From Basidiobolus meristosporus CBS 931.73 (Eukaryota; Basidiobolomycota; Basidiobolomycetes; Basidiobolales; Basidiobolaceae), in assembly GCA_002104905.1 (NCBI GenBank), contig MCFE01000818.1, positions 1 to 33,539 of the forward strand: 33,539 nt of DNA, written 5' to 3'. Numbering within the stretch: the stretch's first letter is position 1; every line of letters starts with the position of its first letter. The notes under the pieces are model-generated. The model did no database searches, was not told where the DNA came from, and worked only from the letters and a program-made list of their open reading frames with translations. The position numbers and the translations under genes were made by a program. Positions 22,323 to 31,868 of the stretch are shown piece after piece.

Positions 22323-22339
22323 GCTTGGGGCTCATAACC
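22323..22339 (-). other. E2 primer-binding site complementary to the initiator tRNA-Met anticodon arm
   Basis: Directly after the LTR end (TACAACA) the minus strand reads GGTTATGAGCCCCAAGC. Its complement contains GGGGCTCATAACC, the anticodon stem-loop of fungal initiator tRNA-Met (CAT anticodon). It lacks TGG, the mark of a tRNA 3'-end site. Drosophila copia and yeast Ty5 use the same half-tRNA strategy. Confidence 0.7.
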
Positions 22340-22687
22340 TGTTGTAAGAGTCTTGGAGATATTGGAAGTGATTGGGAGGACAAGTAGATTATGTGGTTTT
22401 CACTTGATGATTTATTGAATGTAAAAGTAGTATTTCTACTTTTACATAGTCTGGGCATAACAAACATGTAGAGTAGGATAAGGAAGATCCCAAGAGCATG
22501 TGAGCAAAGCTTGGGCTGTTTGGACAACATTGAGAATTTTCATTTATTTGGTTCCCAGTATTTTAGTGAAAATATTCAAAGTAAATCCCAACAAGGAATT
22601 TGGTCCGTATTCCTTTAAATTTGAAAATAATGATCTAAGTGACTAAGTTAGGTGAATAGTTAGGTGGAATTACAAATTTTTGTAATA
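22340..22687 (-). repeat. E2 5' LTR
   Basis: 348 bp. The inner end is intact (..TACAACA) but the outer end is mutated, reading TATTAC where TGTTGT is expected. It has the same TATA-like and AATAAA-like parts as the E1 LTRs. The pair is clearly diverged, so E2 is old. Confidence 0.83.
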
Positions 22688-23450
22688 GATACTATTTAGT
22701 ATCTTGCCAATTCTTTCAAATATCTATGGTATTTCAATGGGCTCATTTAGCTTCAAATGTCCCATGCACAACAGGGTCATCAGTATAGGAATATTGTTGA
22801 AATGCAAGTGCATTGCTCCCAATGGAAAGCTTTTGCTCCAACAGATACCCTCTAACTCAAGTATCTCCAATTTTTAATTAATATCATATTCTGGTCAATA
22901 GCTTACAGCTTGCCAACTTTGCTACAAATGCATGATGGCTTCTGTATGTTCTCTCTGTGGAAAGATAATGTTCTCAGTGTTGGTGTTTGGATTGTAATAA
23001 TGTGTGTGAGCTATGGAGTAAGTCCCTTGAATCTCACACATCTGACTGCAAAACCATCCTTTGAGCCCAGAAGAGCTGGCTATTGTGCAAACAGCTGGGG
23101 TATCTCCAATGGAGATACTAATATACACTTTTACATGACAGCCATTTACTGTTATGCTGCTGGAAAACATACAAAATATATCCAGTAGTGGATACAGGTA
23201 GCTATCCTGGTTGGACAGTGATTTAGACTACCATTAGATTACTGCTTTGATACTATAAGATAGGTAGCTGATTCAGGTTGATGAGAATTAGTGGCCAGCA
23301 GGATTTGCTGGTAGAGAGCTTGTTTAAAGAGAGTCCATCGAGTGCCAAGGCAAAGGCATAGTCAAACATACCTTGAAAGTAGCCCTTGCTTCTTAGCTGT
23401 TTGTAATGTTTGTCATAAAATAGACTTGTTCCATCATTCCAGCTGATCAT
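22688..23450. other. Repeat-region DNA without a recognised gene
   Basis: AT-rich, with overlapping ORFs on both strands near 22910-23188 that carry no known motif. No similarity to the copia or gypsy internal regions of this window was seen. It may belong to the same element as the phased array and palindrome that follow. Confidence 0.35.
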
Positions 23451-23530
23451 AGTGCCCAATAGTGCAATAACATGCCAGATGGTGCCTGATCATGCCACAG
23501 AGTGCCAGAGGGTGCCATACAGTGCCAATT
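23451..23530 (+). repeat. 10-bp-phased TGCC array (8 units)
   Basis: Eight consecutive 10-bp units share TGC(C) at the same offset: AGTGCCCAAT, AGTGCAATAA, CATGCCAGAT, GGTGCCTGAT, CATGCCACAG, AGTGCCAGAG, GGTGCCATAC, AGTGCCAATT. The core is kept while the other positions drift, so this is a phased motif array rather than a clean satellite. Period 10 places the core on one face of the helix. Confidence 0.75.
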
Positions 23531-24044
23531 TGGGATCAAAACTGACATGCGTATGACCCTAAAATATCAAATTAATGGGGCACCTTGCAATGGTGGCATT
23601 TTTTGATGTGAGTGCCATGCAACTATTAATAAATGCTGGTATCAGGCTGGTCTCTGGGTCATGTGTTGCCAGCTACATGACAGTTGTCCATTTATACTAT
23701 ATATATGATAAGTTGCATCCCAGGATGATATTTACAAGAAGTAGTAGTAAGTCCTCAAAGCCCCCACTACTGATATTAGTGGAAATGCACCACTTCACTA
23801 GCCACTACATTACATCATTCATCAGTAGCCAGGGTGAGCCTAAAGAGGTCTCAAACTCACCTGACTCAGTTTGCGCAAGGTGACAAGTACAGCCAGGTGC
23901 CATTATAGAAGTACCAAGTGGTCAGCAAGATATTGATGGTACAGTAGTGACTGGTGAATGGTTATATATAACTTGTGTGGCAAAACAATGGCTGTAATCC
24001 TTTTAATACTTCCTATGCTGTCTGCATGCTCTATGGCTGAGAGG
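23531..24044. other. Stretch between the TGCC array and the palindrome
   Basis: It contains a 102-codon plus-strand ORF (23575-23883) without recognisable motifs, which I regard as chance. Further isolated GTGCC words occur. Nothing else is supported. Confidence 0.35.
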
Positions 24045-24796
24045 CTTGCTACAATAGACTTGCTCTGTTGGATAGGGCCACATTGAGCAATGGGTGCCAA
24101 ATGATTCAAAGGTGTGCCAAGGAGGCCAAGTGGACCTATACTTGGCAACAAAGTGTGAAACATAGTTATACATTGTCATGCAAAGCAGCCCCTGTGGTTC
24201 ACCTGTTATGTGGGAGAAAATCCATTTTTTAACCTTTTTTTTGGATGAATGTGATGGATGATGTGTAAGAGGACAGAAGGACTGAAGACATGCATTTGGC
24301 ACTCAAAACCCATGGGACTCTGAGTTTAGCTCCTGTGGCTTGTAACATGTCACAAAATGCAGGGCACCATCTGGGTCCACTGTCACAATATGGCACTATA
24401 AGTGCTTTGTATTGGTTTTATTTTAGGGCTAATATTTAAATATAGTGCCAGATTGTGCCAGTGGACCAAGATAGTGCCATGCATTTTTGTGACATGTTAC
24501 AAGCCACAGGAGCTAGATTCAGAGTCCAATGGATATTGAGTACCAGATGCATGTTATCAGTACCTCTGTGGTCTTACATATTATGCACAACATGGATCTC
24601 AAACAAAAGGGCAACAGTAGATTATCTCCAGCACAATAGGTGAAGCACAGGGGCTGATTTGCAATACAATGTATTACTATGTTTCATACTTTGGGACCAA
24701 GTATAAGTCCATTTGGCCTCCCTGGCACACTATGGCATCATTTGGCACTCATGGCTCAATGTGGCACTATCCAATGGAACAAGTCTAATAGCCACA
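24045..24796. repeat. Imperfect inverted repeat (about 355-bp arms, about 40-bp loop)
   Basis: The left arm 24045-24400 and right arm 24441-24796 are reverse complements at roughly 75-80% by eye with few gaps. Anchors include CTCCTGTGGCTTGTAACATG (24331) against CATGTTACAAGCCACAGGAG (24493), CAGCCCCTGTGGTTCACCT (24186) against AGGTGAAGCACAGGGGCTG (24639), and GGCCACATTGAGC (24077) against GCTCAATGTGGCAC (24754). The loop is about GTGCTTTGTATTGG..TTTAAA. TGGCA/TGCCA words with 10-bp spacing recur in both arms (24441-24480, 24721-24770). It could be a fold-back or non-autonomous DNA transposon, or an inverted duplication. A transcript would form a long hairpin. Confidence 0.8.
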
Positions 24797-25302
24797 TGAT
24801 TGTTTTTCTCATCTGTTACAGCAGTGAATCAAAGTAGTCTTGTCCATAGGGCAAACACTTTGACACTCAACAACATAACACTATTATATCACTTTTTTGT
24901 CAATACACATGGGAGTTTAAGACTGTCTTGTATGTGAGACATTGCACCTACATGAACATAAGATTCAATGATGACCCACAATAGTATGCATTATAAAACA
25001 GTTGTGGCACCACATGCACACCTATATGTAACACCATTTCCCCTTTGGTTTGACTCACTCTCAGATATATGCCACTGTGGTGGTGTAGAGGTGCTCCTGG
25101 GAGAAGCTACACATCTTAAGGTGTGTGAGGTGTCTGATGAGTGCAGTAACCTCTGTGTCAAAACTGCCGGTGTCTTTGTCAATATGTCACTACAGTCAAA
25201 GCTCCTGCTTCTCTCTAGCTTCCTAGATGCTCCAAGTGTCTTCAAAGGCCTCTGTGTGTCTTGAGCACTATGCTAAGAAGCTCCTTGATGGCAAGTGCAA
25301 GG
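24797..25302. other. Unassigned repeat-region DNA
   Basis: It holds overlapping ORFs on both strands at 24968-25264 without known motifs. The minus frame is Ser/Thr/Arg-rich and could be coding-derived, but there is nothing to name it by. Confidence 0.3.
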
Positions 25303-25870
25303 TGTAACTGTTAAAGGTAAGTGCAGTAATCAACTGCTAATCAATAAGGGAAAAGTGTTACTGGTAGAAGGGGTGATTTATTGATGAGGGATTGCCTTCC
25401 CTTCAATACTTTTCCTGATTGCCAAGTGACTACTAATGAAAAGTTTCTATAAGATTCCAGGAATCAGTGGAATTCTTGATGACATCACTATGAGCTAAAA
25501 ATATAACAAGAATGTCCTGGAAGGTTCTAAAAGGCACAGCACATCCAACCAATCAGGGATCAGTAGTCTGAAACCTGTGCAACATAGAGATACCATATAT
25601 GGTATTTAAATGGTAGGGATGGTAACACAGACTTAGGTTATGTGTCATGGGAATTGACACAGGTACTTGCCTAATGTAGATACATATATAGTTCACAAAG
25701 CTGAATAACATGTGGGATATCTAATGATAATAACTAATCCAGGTAAACATCTTATGGGGATAATACTAATAATATGGGCAAAAGAAGAATGGGACAATAC
25801 TGATAAGATAAAATACGGATAAGTACATCATAATAGCTATGTCAATCAACTTGTCTGTGGGAGGTACGCT
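25303..25870 (+). repeat. Candidate LTR and leader of a second LTR element
   Basis: This AT-rich stretch starts near TGTAACTGTTAAAGG, has a TATATGGTATTTAAA promoter-like sequence (about 25594-25610) and several GATAA words, and leads directly into a long gag-like frame. No second copy is in the window and I could not fix the LTR end or a primer-binding site, so the call rests on position and content only. Confidence 0.35.
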
Positions 25871-26387
25871 TACCCTCCCACACTGCCAAAAAGTAAAGTA
25901 AAGTTGTCTGGTTCTCAACCAATCCCCACTGCTGACAGCAGTAGAAGAACACTAGGGCAACAGCTTGCTTTGACACTTGGTGCAACAGGCAGGGCAACAA
26001 CCAAAAATGGCCCTGTGGACAGTGTGCCCACTGAAGGAAATAATATGGACACCTCAGGCTCTCAGTCAAGTAGGTAATTGGGAATCTCTGTGGAGCTGCA
26101 AGCAGACCATAATGCTGAGGCAGATGAGATTGTTGCAAAATCAGTACCTTCAGCTGAAGACCAGCAAGTGGCCATCATAACATCACCACCACCTGTATTA
26201 GCAAGTATGTTGTCAGCTTGCACCAGAGCATTAATGAGGCAAGTAGGTACAATGGCAAATAGGATAGATACAATGGCCCTGTGAAATCAGGAAATAGTCC
26301 AGAAACAGTATGAGCAGATAAATGGTGTAGAGCAATCAATATCTGCAGTAGACAAAGCAGCATCTTTGCTGCAAAAAAGGAGCTCAA
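25871..26387 (+). pseudogene. Truncated gag-like frame of a second LTR element
   Basis: One frame runs about 170 codons with only two stops, TAA at about 26069 and TGA at about 26282, each one C-to-T step from CAA or CGA. It is polar and repetitive in style (Gln, Thr, Ser, Ala) with RRTLGQQLALTLGATG, then ITSPPPVLASMLSACTRAL and a helical KQYEQINGVEQSISAVDKAA. This suits the N-terminal part of a retrotransposon Gag. It ends abruptly where copia E3 integrase sequence begins at about 26388. Confidence 0.42.
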
Positions 26388-26936
26388 GTAGCCCAGAGCT
26401 TCCTCCTTTCTCTCCTTGAAGTAGACACACATGTATCTTTCATAATCATCAATAAAAGTGATGCAATACTTCATGCCACTTAAGGATAAATCTGCATAGG
26501 TCCACACAAATCTGAGTGATTTGGATCTAATTTTTTCTTAGTTTTGATTAACTCAAACCACATGAGCAGTTTTCTGGCTTGTTTCCCATATATTTAGGCC
26601 TCACAGTGCCCCAAACTATTGGGGGAATTAATTTTTACTCCAGAAATAAGCTGGTATTGATCATTATACGCAAATAATCATAACTGATGTGCCCAAATCT
26701 CCTGTGTCAAAGCATTGATATTTCTTCATTCACGTTACTCTTATTGCCTTCCAGATATAATGGAGTATAAGTCAACTTATATAAACTCTGATCTCTGATA
26801 CCCAAAGCAATATAGGCACCATTTTGATCAGTGATCATGCATCCGGAATTGTCAAAGCTGAAGCTGAGTCCTTCTGCTATGGCCTTGCTTACCAATGGTA
26901 GGTTCTTGGCTATTTTGGTACATAGAGTACTTCTTT
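26388..26936 (-). pseudogene. E3 copia copy, left part (integrase and GAG-pre-integrase)
   Basis: Minus-strand sequence closely follows E2: ADLSLSGMKYCITFIDDYERYMCVYFKERKEEAL (26507-26390), the HCEA-type zinc region (about 26600), and the DQNGAYIALGI segment before it. The frames are broken by stops. It stops at 26388 inside the integrase, where it meets the gag-like frame, and at 26936 where the gypsy element is inserted. Confidence 0.72.
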
Positions 26937-27304
26937 TGTTACAAGTCTTGGTATAAGAGTTGTAGAGGAATAGGGAGTTTAGCTAGTATTGTATTCACTA
27001 AAACTTGAACTGATTTTTATTGAGGTTCCAGCAGCTCCTTATATACATTTTGCCAGATCAATTGCTGACTAATTGTATTTCCTAATGTAGGTTGTGGCTG
27101 GTGACTCATTTGATTGCATCATCATCACCCAACAAGATGCTACTTAATATATCTATTTCTGTCTGATAAGGATCTGCTGATTCATTTACTGACTAATGCT
27201 ACTGATTTGATAAATAATACTGATATACTGATAACCTAAACGTATACTAATTGATTTGACTAAAAACTGATCTAACTTAAACATTCATGCAGCAGATCAT
27301 TACA
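26937..27304 (-). repeat. Gypsy 3' LTR
   Basis: 368 bp, TG..CA ends on both strands (TGTTACAAG...CATTACA on plus). It has a 5-bp insertion (TTTGA-type, near 27210) relative to the other LTR. Confidence 0.93.
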
Positions 27305-27316
27305 TTCTCCTCTACT
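27305..27316 (-). other. Gypsy polypurine tract
   Basis: The minus strand reads AGTAGAGGAGAA directly before the 3' LTR start TGTAATG. This is the usual place for plus-strand priming. Confidence 0.7.
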
Positions 27317-28300
27317 AAAGTTGAGAGGGTTCTCCTGAATCTCTTTTCTTGTGATACCAATATCTTGATGGTTCAGTATTATCAGCAAGTCTTGCAAGCT
27401 TGAGTCTGTCCCTATGCACTAAGTCTTCCCGGATATTGCCTTGTTTGTCCACCAGTTGGTAAGTTGCAAATGGACATTCTCTGATTATCTTGAATGGTCC
27501 TGTCCATTGTGGCTCAAACTTCTTCCAAGTGTTGTTTCTTAGCAATACAAAGTTCCCAACTGTCAATGCTTCTGGTACTATAGACTTATCTAATCTCTGC
27601 TTCATCTTTTCTGCACTTTGAGATACTTTGGTCTGTGCCTCTTGACATCTTTGTTCCAGTTGCTGGTGTCTACTTGGCTGACTGAGTTCATCTTCAAAGG
27701 TGTCTGTAAGCTTTGGTTGTGTGAGATCTCCTGGAATCCTTAGTTCACATCCATACACTAAGTAAAATGGTGATTGCTGGGTGGTGTTGTGTACTCTGAC
27801 TCTGCATGCAAAGAGTGCTTGGTCTATATGCTCATCCCATCTACTGACAACTCCATTTGCATACTTGGTGAGCATTTTTCCAAATAATCCATTACACCGC
27901 TCAGTGACTCCATTAGTTCTGGGGTGATATGCCAAGGTTTTCAAGTGTCTGATCTGCCGCATTTCCAGGTAAGCCTCTAATGTCTTTGCCATAAAGTTTG
28001 CTCCTCTATCAGATAAGATCTTTACAGGGCATCCAAACTTCATCAGGATCTCAAGGTAAAACAAACTTGCAACTTCTTGTTCACTGGCTATTGGTACAGC
28101 TTTAGCAACTGGCCATTTAGTGGCATGGTCAATTGCTACTAGGATCCAACAATTGCATTTCCTGGTAGTTGGCAGTCTTCCAATAAAGTCAATTCCCCAT
28201 CTCTCAAATGGTCTTACAGGCTCCAAATGGAAGAGTTTGGCAATTCTTTGTGGCTGGCCTTAATTGATTTGGCAGTTTGGGCATGTTTTCACTAGCTTCT
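27315..28300 (-). pseudogene. Gypsy integrase
   Basis: The HHCC zinc part starts near 28400 (HKLHNGYGHLGIEGTYSLV, then CPNCQ) and is cut by a TAA just before GQPQ (about 28260). The core frame 28226-27315 has all three catalytic residues: Asp in RWGIDFIGRLP, Asp in KILSDRGANF, Glu in NGVTERCNGLF. A WTGPFKI segment near the end matches the GPF/Y module. It ends SGEPSQL with no chromodomain. The core frame is intact for 303 codons and is followed at once by the polypurine tract. Confidence 0.85.
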
Positions 28301-28454
28301 CAATATCTTGTTTCATTCTGGGCCACCATGCTCTGGCTTTCACAAGGCTATAGGTTCCTTCAATCCCAAGATGTCCATATCCATTGTGTAGCTTATGTAT
28401 TAAGTCCAGACAAAAAACATAAGGGCAATAGGCAATAGGGCTTCCATCAACAAT

Positions 28455-29155
28455 TCAGTAGAGTGTTTCATCCTGTGCTACAAATTTGCTGGCTTCATCA
28501 CGGATTATCTTCTTGATATCTTGATCCACCTCATTAGGAATGGCTTGGTCCTCCAAGTACTTTGGTAATAGGCTAGGCCAATCTGATTCATGCACCAAGT
28601 TGAGTTGTGCAACTTGATCTAATCTTGATAAGGCATCAGCAACCATGTTGTTTTTTCCAGGGCAGTAGACAATCTCCAGGTCAAATTGCTGAATGTATTC
28701 ACTCCATCTTGTCATTCTTCTAGAGAGTACCTTCTGAGTAAATATATACTTGAGGGAGGCATGATCAGTCTTCACAGTGCATTTGACTCCTTCAATATAG
28801 CATCTCCATGTCTTCAAACAGTGTATTATAGCAAGCATCTCCTTCTCATGGACTGGATGGTTTTGTTCTGCTGAGTTCAGTTTCTTGAATTCAAAGGCAA
28901 CAGGGTAGTCCTTTCCCTTGTGTTCTTGGCTCAGCACTCCACCAATTGCATAATCTGAAGCATCTGTGCACAGAGTGAACTCTTTTCTGAAGTCTGGTAT
29001 TCTTAAGCTTGGCAGCTTAGCAAGTTCATTCTTGAGCATCTGGAAGGCAATCTCACAAGCTATGTCCCACTTGTAGGTATTGTCTTTCTTAAGGATATCA
29101 GTTAAAGGGGCTGCAATACTTGCAAATGACTTGACAAATCTCCAATAATAGGAAA
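28455..29155 (-). pseudogene. Gypsy RNase H and integrase N-terminal part
   Basis: From a frameshift near 29155 the frame reads RFVKSFASIAAPLTDILKK, then FTLCTDASDYAIGGVLSQ, LAIIHCLKTWRCYI, KTDHASLKYIF and NMVADALSRLDQ, a complete gypsy RNase H. It stops at 28455-28457 (LY-stop, TGA for CGA) and the same frame carries on into the integrase zinc region. Confidence 0.82.
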
Positions 29156-30484
29156 CAATCCAAGGAATGATCTGAGTTCTGATATGCTATAGGGCTGCTT
29201 CAAATTCTTGATAACTTCAACCTTCTTAGGGTCTAGGGTCACTCCTGTGCTAGTCACTATGTGTCCCAGGTATTCAACATGTTTCTTGAAGAATTCACAC
29301 TTGGCTAGCTTGCCATATAGCTTGTTCTCTCATAGCTTCTTCAAGACCTTTTCAATGTGCACCATATGATCCTTTTCTGTCTTGCTGTATATTAATATGT
29401 CATCCAGGTAGATTGTCACAAACTTGTCTAAGTACTCCTGAAAGACAGTCTGCATCAGCATCATGAATGTTGCAGGGGCATTAGTGAGGCCAAAACTCAT
29501 GACTAAGTACTTGTAATGTCCATATCTGGTCCAGAATGCTGTCTTAGGGATATCTTCTGGTTTCACCCTAATCTGGTTGTATCCTGACATGAGGTCAATC
29601 TTGCTGAAAATAGTGGCTCCATTAAGTTGGTCCAAAAGCTCATCAATCCAAGGTATGGGGTACTTATTCTTGAAGGTATCTGAGTTCAGGGCTCTGTAGT
29701 CAATGCACATCCTAAGTGTTCCATCCTTCTTTTTCACAAAAAGCACTGGTGCTCCCCAAGGTGACTTGCTGGGTCTGATGTATCCTTGCTCCAATAGCTG
29801 ATCAATTTGTCTCTTCATTTCCTCCAATTCCAATGGACTCATTCTGTAAGGTGTCTTGCTCACTGGAGGGCTATCACCTGTGTCCATGGCATGATCTACA
29901 TCTCTGACTAGTGGTAGGCTTACAAGCTCATCTGGAAACATGTCTGAATATATCTTCAAGAGAGTCTGGACCTGCTGGGGTGCTGGGGTAGAGGAATCCT
30001 CCTGTAAAACCACCATGAGGAACATCTGGGTACCTTTTCTAAGTGCTCTACAGAACTGGGTCTTGCTAAGTTCACTTGTCTCACACATACTGGAATTGAC
30101 CAAGTTAAAATCCAGCCTGGCAGGTAATAGCTCATAGGTCTTGTTGTCTTTTTGGATCTGAGTAGCATGGGTTCTCCAGTCGATTGATGGATTACAACAA
30201 AATAGCCAGGTTTTTCCAAGTACAAGGTCAAACTTGCAGTTCCCAAATATATAAGCATGAAGGTCTTCTTCATAGTCATTGATCTTCATTCTTACTGGCT
30301 GAGTAATACGGTTGATTATGTGAGAGTTCCCATCAACTGTTGAGACTGAAGTTGATTTGGTAGGTTCTGAGTTGATTCCAGTTTTCAGAGCAAATTGCTC
30401 TGACATGTACTCATGCAATGCTCCTGAGTCAATTGTGATCTTGGCAGGTACTCCATTGATTACTCCATTCAAGTATAATAGCTT
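29156..30484 (-). pseudogene. Gypsy protease and reverse transcriptase
   Basis: Protease active site [12 protein letters not shown] near the N-terminus (about 30435); RT motifs [59 protein letters not shown] and [10 protein letters not shown] (metal-binding YLDD near 29395). A TGA at 29330-29332 (KKL-stop-ENKLYG) interrupts the connection domain; the frame continues with YLGHIV and SELRSFLGL until the frameshift near 29155. It is in the same frame as gag, divided from it only by the TGA at 30485. Confidence 0.85.
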
Positions 30485-31447
30485 TCATGAGTTTGAGGTC
30501 ATCTGGGATAGGTATTCCTCTGTCATGTGGAAGGTGAATACTGAGTCTTCTTCAAGTTCATCCTTAATGTTACTATGCTCCATGGCCTCAATACAATTAA
30601 AGGTTCTTGATGGCTGGTGTCCATTTCTTCTCTGAGGGCAGTACTTTGCAATATGTCCTTGCTGGTGGCAATTGAAGCAAAGTCCTTTCTTCTTACATTC
30701 TTCCAAGGCAGGATTCTTCTGCATAGCGTCTATTTCCATTGGTACTGCTTCTGACTGTCTTCTTTCATAATGATTGTAACCTTTCTGATTAGTCACTGTA
30801 GGCTTCCCAACTCCAAACATAGCTGAGTCATAGTCAATGGCAATCTTGATGGCATCTTCAATAGTCTGAGGTCTTTGATAATTCACTTCCTTGCAAGTTC
30901 TTTCTTTTAACCCATCAATAAAGTATTCAACTTGATCCAGGGGGTCCATTCTTTCAATTTGTCCAAGTAGGCATCTGTACTCATAGATGTATTCTTGAAC
31001 CATTCCTTTCTGTCTGAGTGTCTTTAACTTCCTTCTTAGTAGTGTCTGCTGGTGTGGAGGTTCAAAAGCATCCTGAATTTCCGACACAAACTCATCCCAG
31101 GTAGAGATTGTAGAGCATCCCATCATAGTGGCTGACCTGATCTTGTTGCGGTACCACTGTAAAGCTGCATCTGCCAGGTAAGAAGCTGCATAATGCAACA
31201 TGCTTTCTGGAGCAATTCCTTTAGGTTTAAAAGCTTCTTCAATCTGAAAGAGCCAAATTCCCAGGTTTTCATTGACTCTGCCATGGTACCGGTTGACCTT
31301 CACACTAGAGTTACTCTTGACAGGGCTTTGCTGGCTCTGAGCCATGGTAGTCATTCCTTGTTGCTGTTGGCTGAGGATCTGGAGTAACTGTTGCTGTTGG
31401 GCCAGGATTTGCTGCATGGCATTCTTCCATTCTTGATTGCCTGACAT
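30485..31447 (-). CDS. Gypsy Gag with zinc knuckle
   Basis: 320 codons from ATG 31447. Gln-rich N-terminus (LAQQQQLLQILSQQQQ), the retrotransposon gag core (NRYHGRVNENLGIWLFQIEE, LADAALQWYRNKI, FEPPHQQTLLRRKLKTLRQ, EYRCLLGQIERM, YFIDGLKERTCKEV), and a CCHC knuckle CFNCHQQGHIAKYC near residue 240. This frame has no internal stop. The terminal TGA is in frame with pol and is one transition from CGA, so the ancestor was probably one gag-pol frame, or the stop is read through. Confidence 0.88.
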   Translation of the reverse strand: MSGNQEWKNAMQQILAQQQQLLQILSQQQQGMTTMAQSQQSPVKSNSSVKVNRYHGRVNENLGIWLFQIEEAFKPKGIAPESMLHYAASYLADAALQWYRNKIRSATMMGCSTISTWDEFVSEIQDAFEPPHQQTLLRRKLKTLRQKGMVQEYIYEYRCLLGQIERMDPLDQVEYFIDGLKERTCKEVNYQRPQTIEDAIKIAIDYDSAMFGVGKPTVTNQKGYNHYERRQSEAVPMEIDAMQKNPALEECKKKGLCFNCHQQGHIAKYCPQRRNGHQPSRTFNCIEAMEHSNIKDELEEDSVFTFHMTEEYLSQMTSNS

Positions 31448-31495
31448 CTTGAGGGTGGTTTCTTCTTTCTTCAGGAGAGAGGTTTCTGGTATTTG

Positions 31496-31504
31496 CTGCT
31501 ACCA
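31496..31504 (-). other. Gypsy primer-binding site (initiator tRNA-Met 3' end)
   Basis: One base after the 5' LTR the minus strand reads TGGTAGCAG, the complement of the CTGCTACCA 3' end found in many eukaryotic initiator tRNA-Met molecules. Only nine bases match. The same tRNA is thus used by both families, but by different ends. Confidence 0.6.
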
Positions 31505-31505
31505 A

Positions 31506-31868
31506 TGTTACAAGTCTTGGTATAAGAGTTGTAGAGGAATAGGGAGTTTAGCTAGTATTGTATTCACTAAAACTTGAACTGATTTTTGTTGAGGTTCCAG
31601 CAGCTCCTTATATACATTTTGCCAGATCAATTGCTGACTAATTGTATTTCCTAATGTAGGTTGTGGCTGATGACTCATTTGATTGCATCATCATCACCCA
31701 ACAAGATGCTACTTAATTTATCTATTCCTGTCTGATAAGGATCTGCTGATTCATTTGCTGACTAATGCTACTGATAAATAATACTGATATACTGATAACC
31801 TAAACATATACTAATTGATTTGACTAAAAACTGATCTAACTTAAACATTCAAGCGGCAGATCATAACA
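31506..31868 (-). repeat. Gypsy 5' LTR
   Basis: 363 bp, plus-strand ends TGTTACAAG and GATCATAACA, followed by the CTTT target duplication. It is nearly identical to the 3' LTR at 26937. Confidence 0.93.

Larger units (their letters stand above)
18030..22687 (-). mobile_element. E2: Ty1/copia element, near full length, decayed
   Basis: 4.66 kb on the minus strand with LTRs 22340-22687 (5') and 18030-18360 (3'). Order along the element: LTR, primer-binding site, gag with zinc knuckle, protease (DSGA), GAG-pre-integrase, integrase, reverse transcriptase (YVDD), RNase H, polypurine run, LTR. This pol order (integrase before RT) defines Ty1/copia. Many stops and frameshifts make it inactive. No flanking target duplication is visible (left CAAAG, right GATAC), which fits the rearrangement proposed at its left side. 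Confidence 0.88.
26937..31868 (-). mobile_element. Ty3/gypsy element inserted in copia E3
   Basis: 4.93 kb on the minus strand: 5' LTR 31506-31868, tRNA-iMet-type primer site, gag, protease, RT, RNase H, integrase, polypurine tract, 3' LTR 26937-27304. Integrase after RT defines Ty3/gypsy. A 4-bp target duplication CTTT flanks it (26933-26936 and 31869-31872), and removing it restores the E3 reading GTACTTCTTTAAAGG. The LTRs are about 97% identical (about 10 substitutions and one 5-bp indel), so the insertion is recent. There is no chromodomain. Four C-to-T-type stops and one frameshift interrupt gag-pol. Confidence 0.93.

Noticed and set aside
15453-22687. E1 and E2 as one large composite element
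   Set aside because: Each has its own pair of LTRs and the internal regions run in opposite directions, so two elements explain it better.
23451-23530. CRISPR-like array
   Set aside because: Units are 10 bp with a conserved 4-bp core and no spacer/repeat structure; the host is a eukaryote.
23575-23883. 102-codon plus-strand ORF
   Set aside because: No recognisable content, and it lies in a repeat-like region beside the TGCC array.
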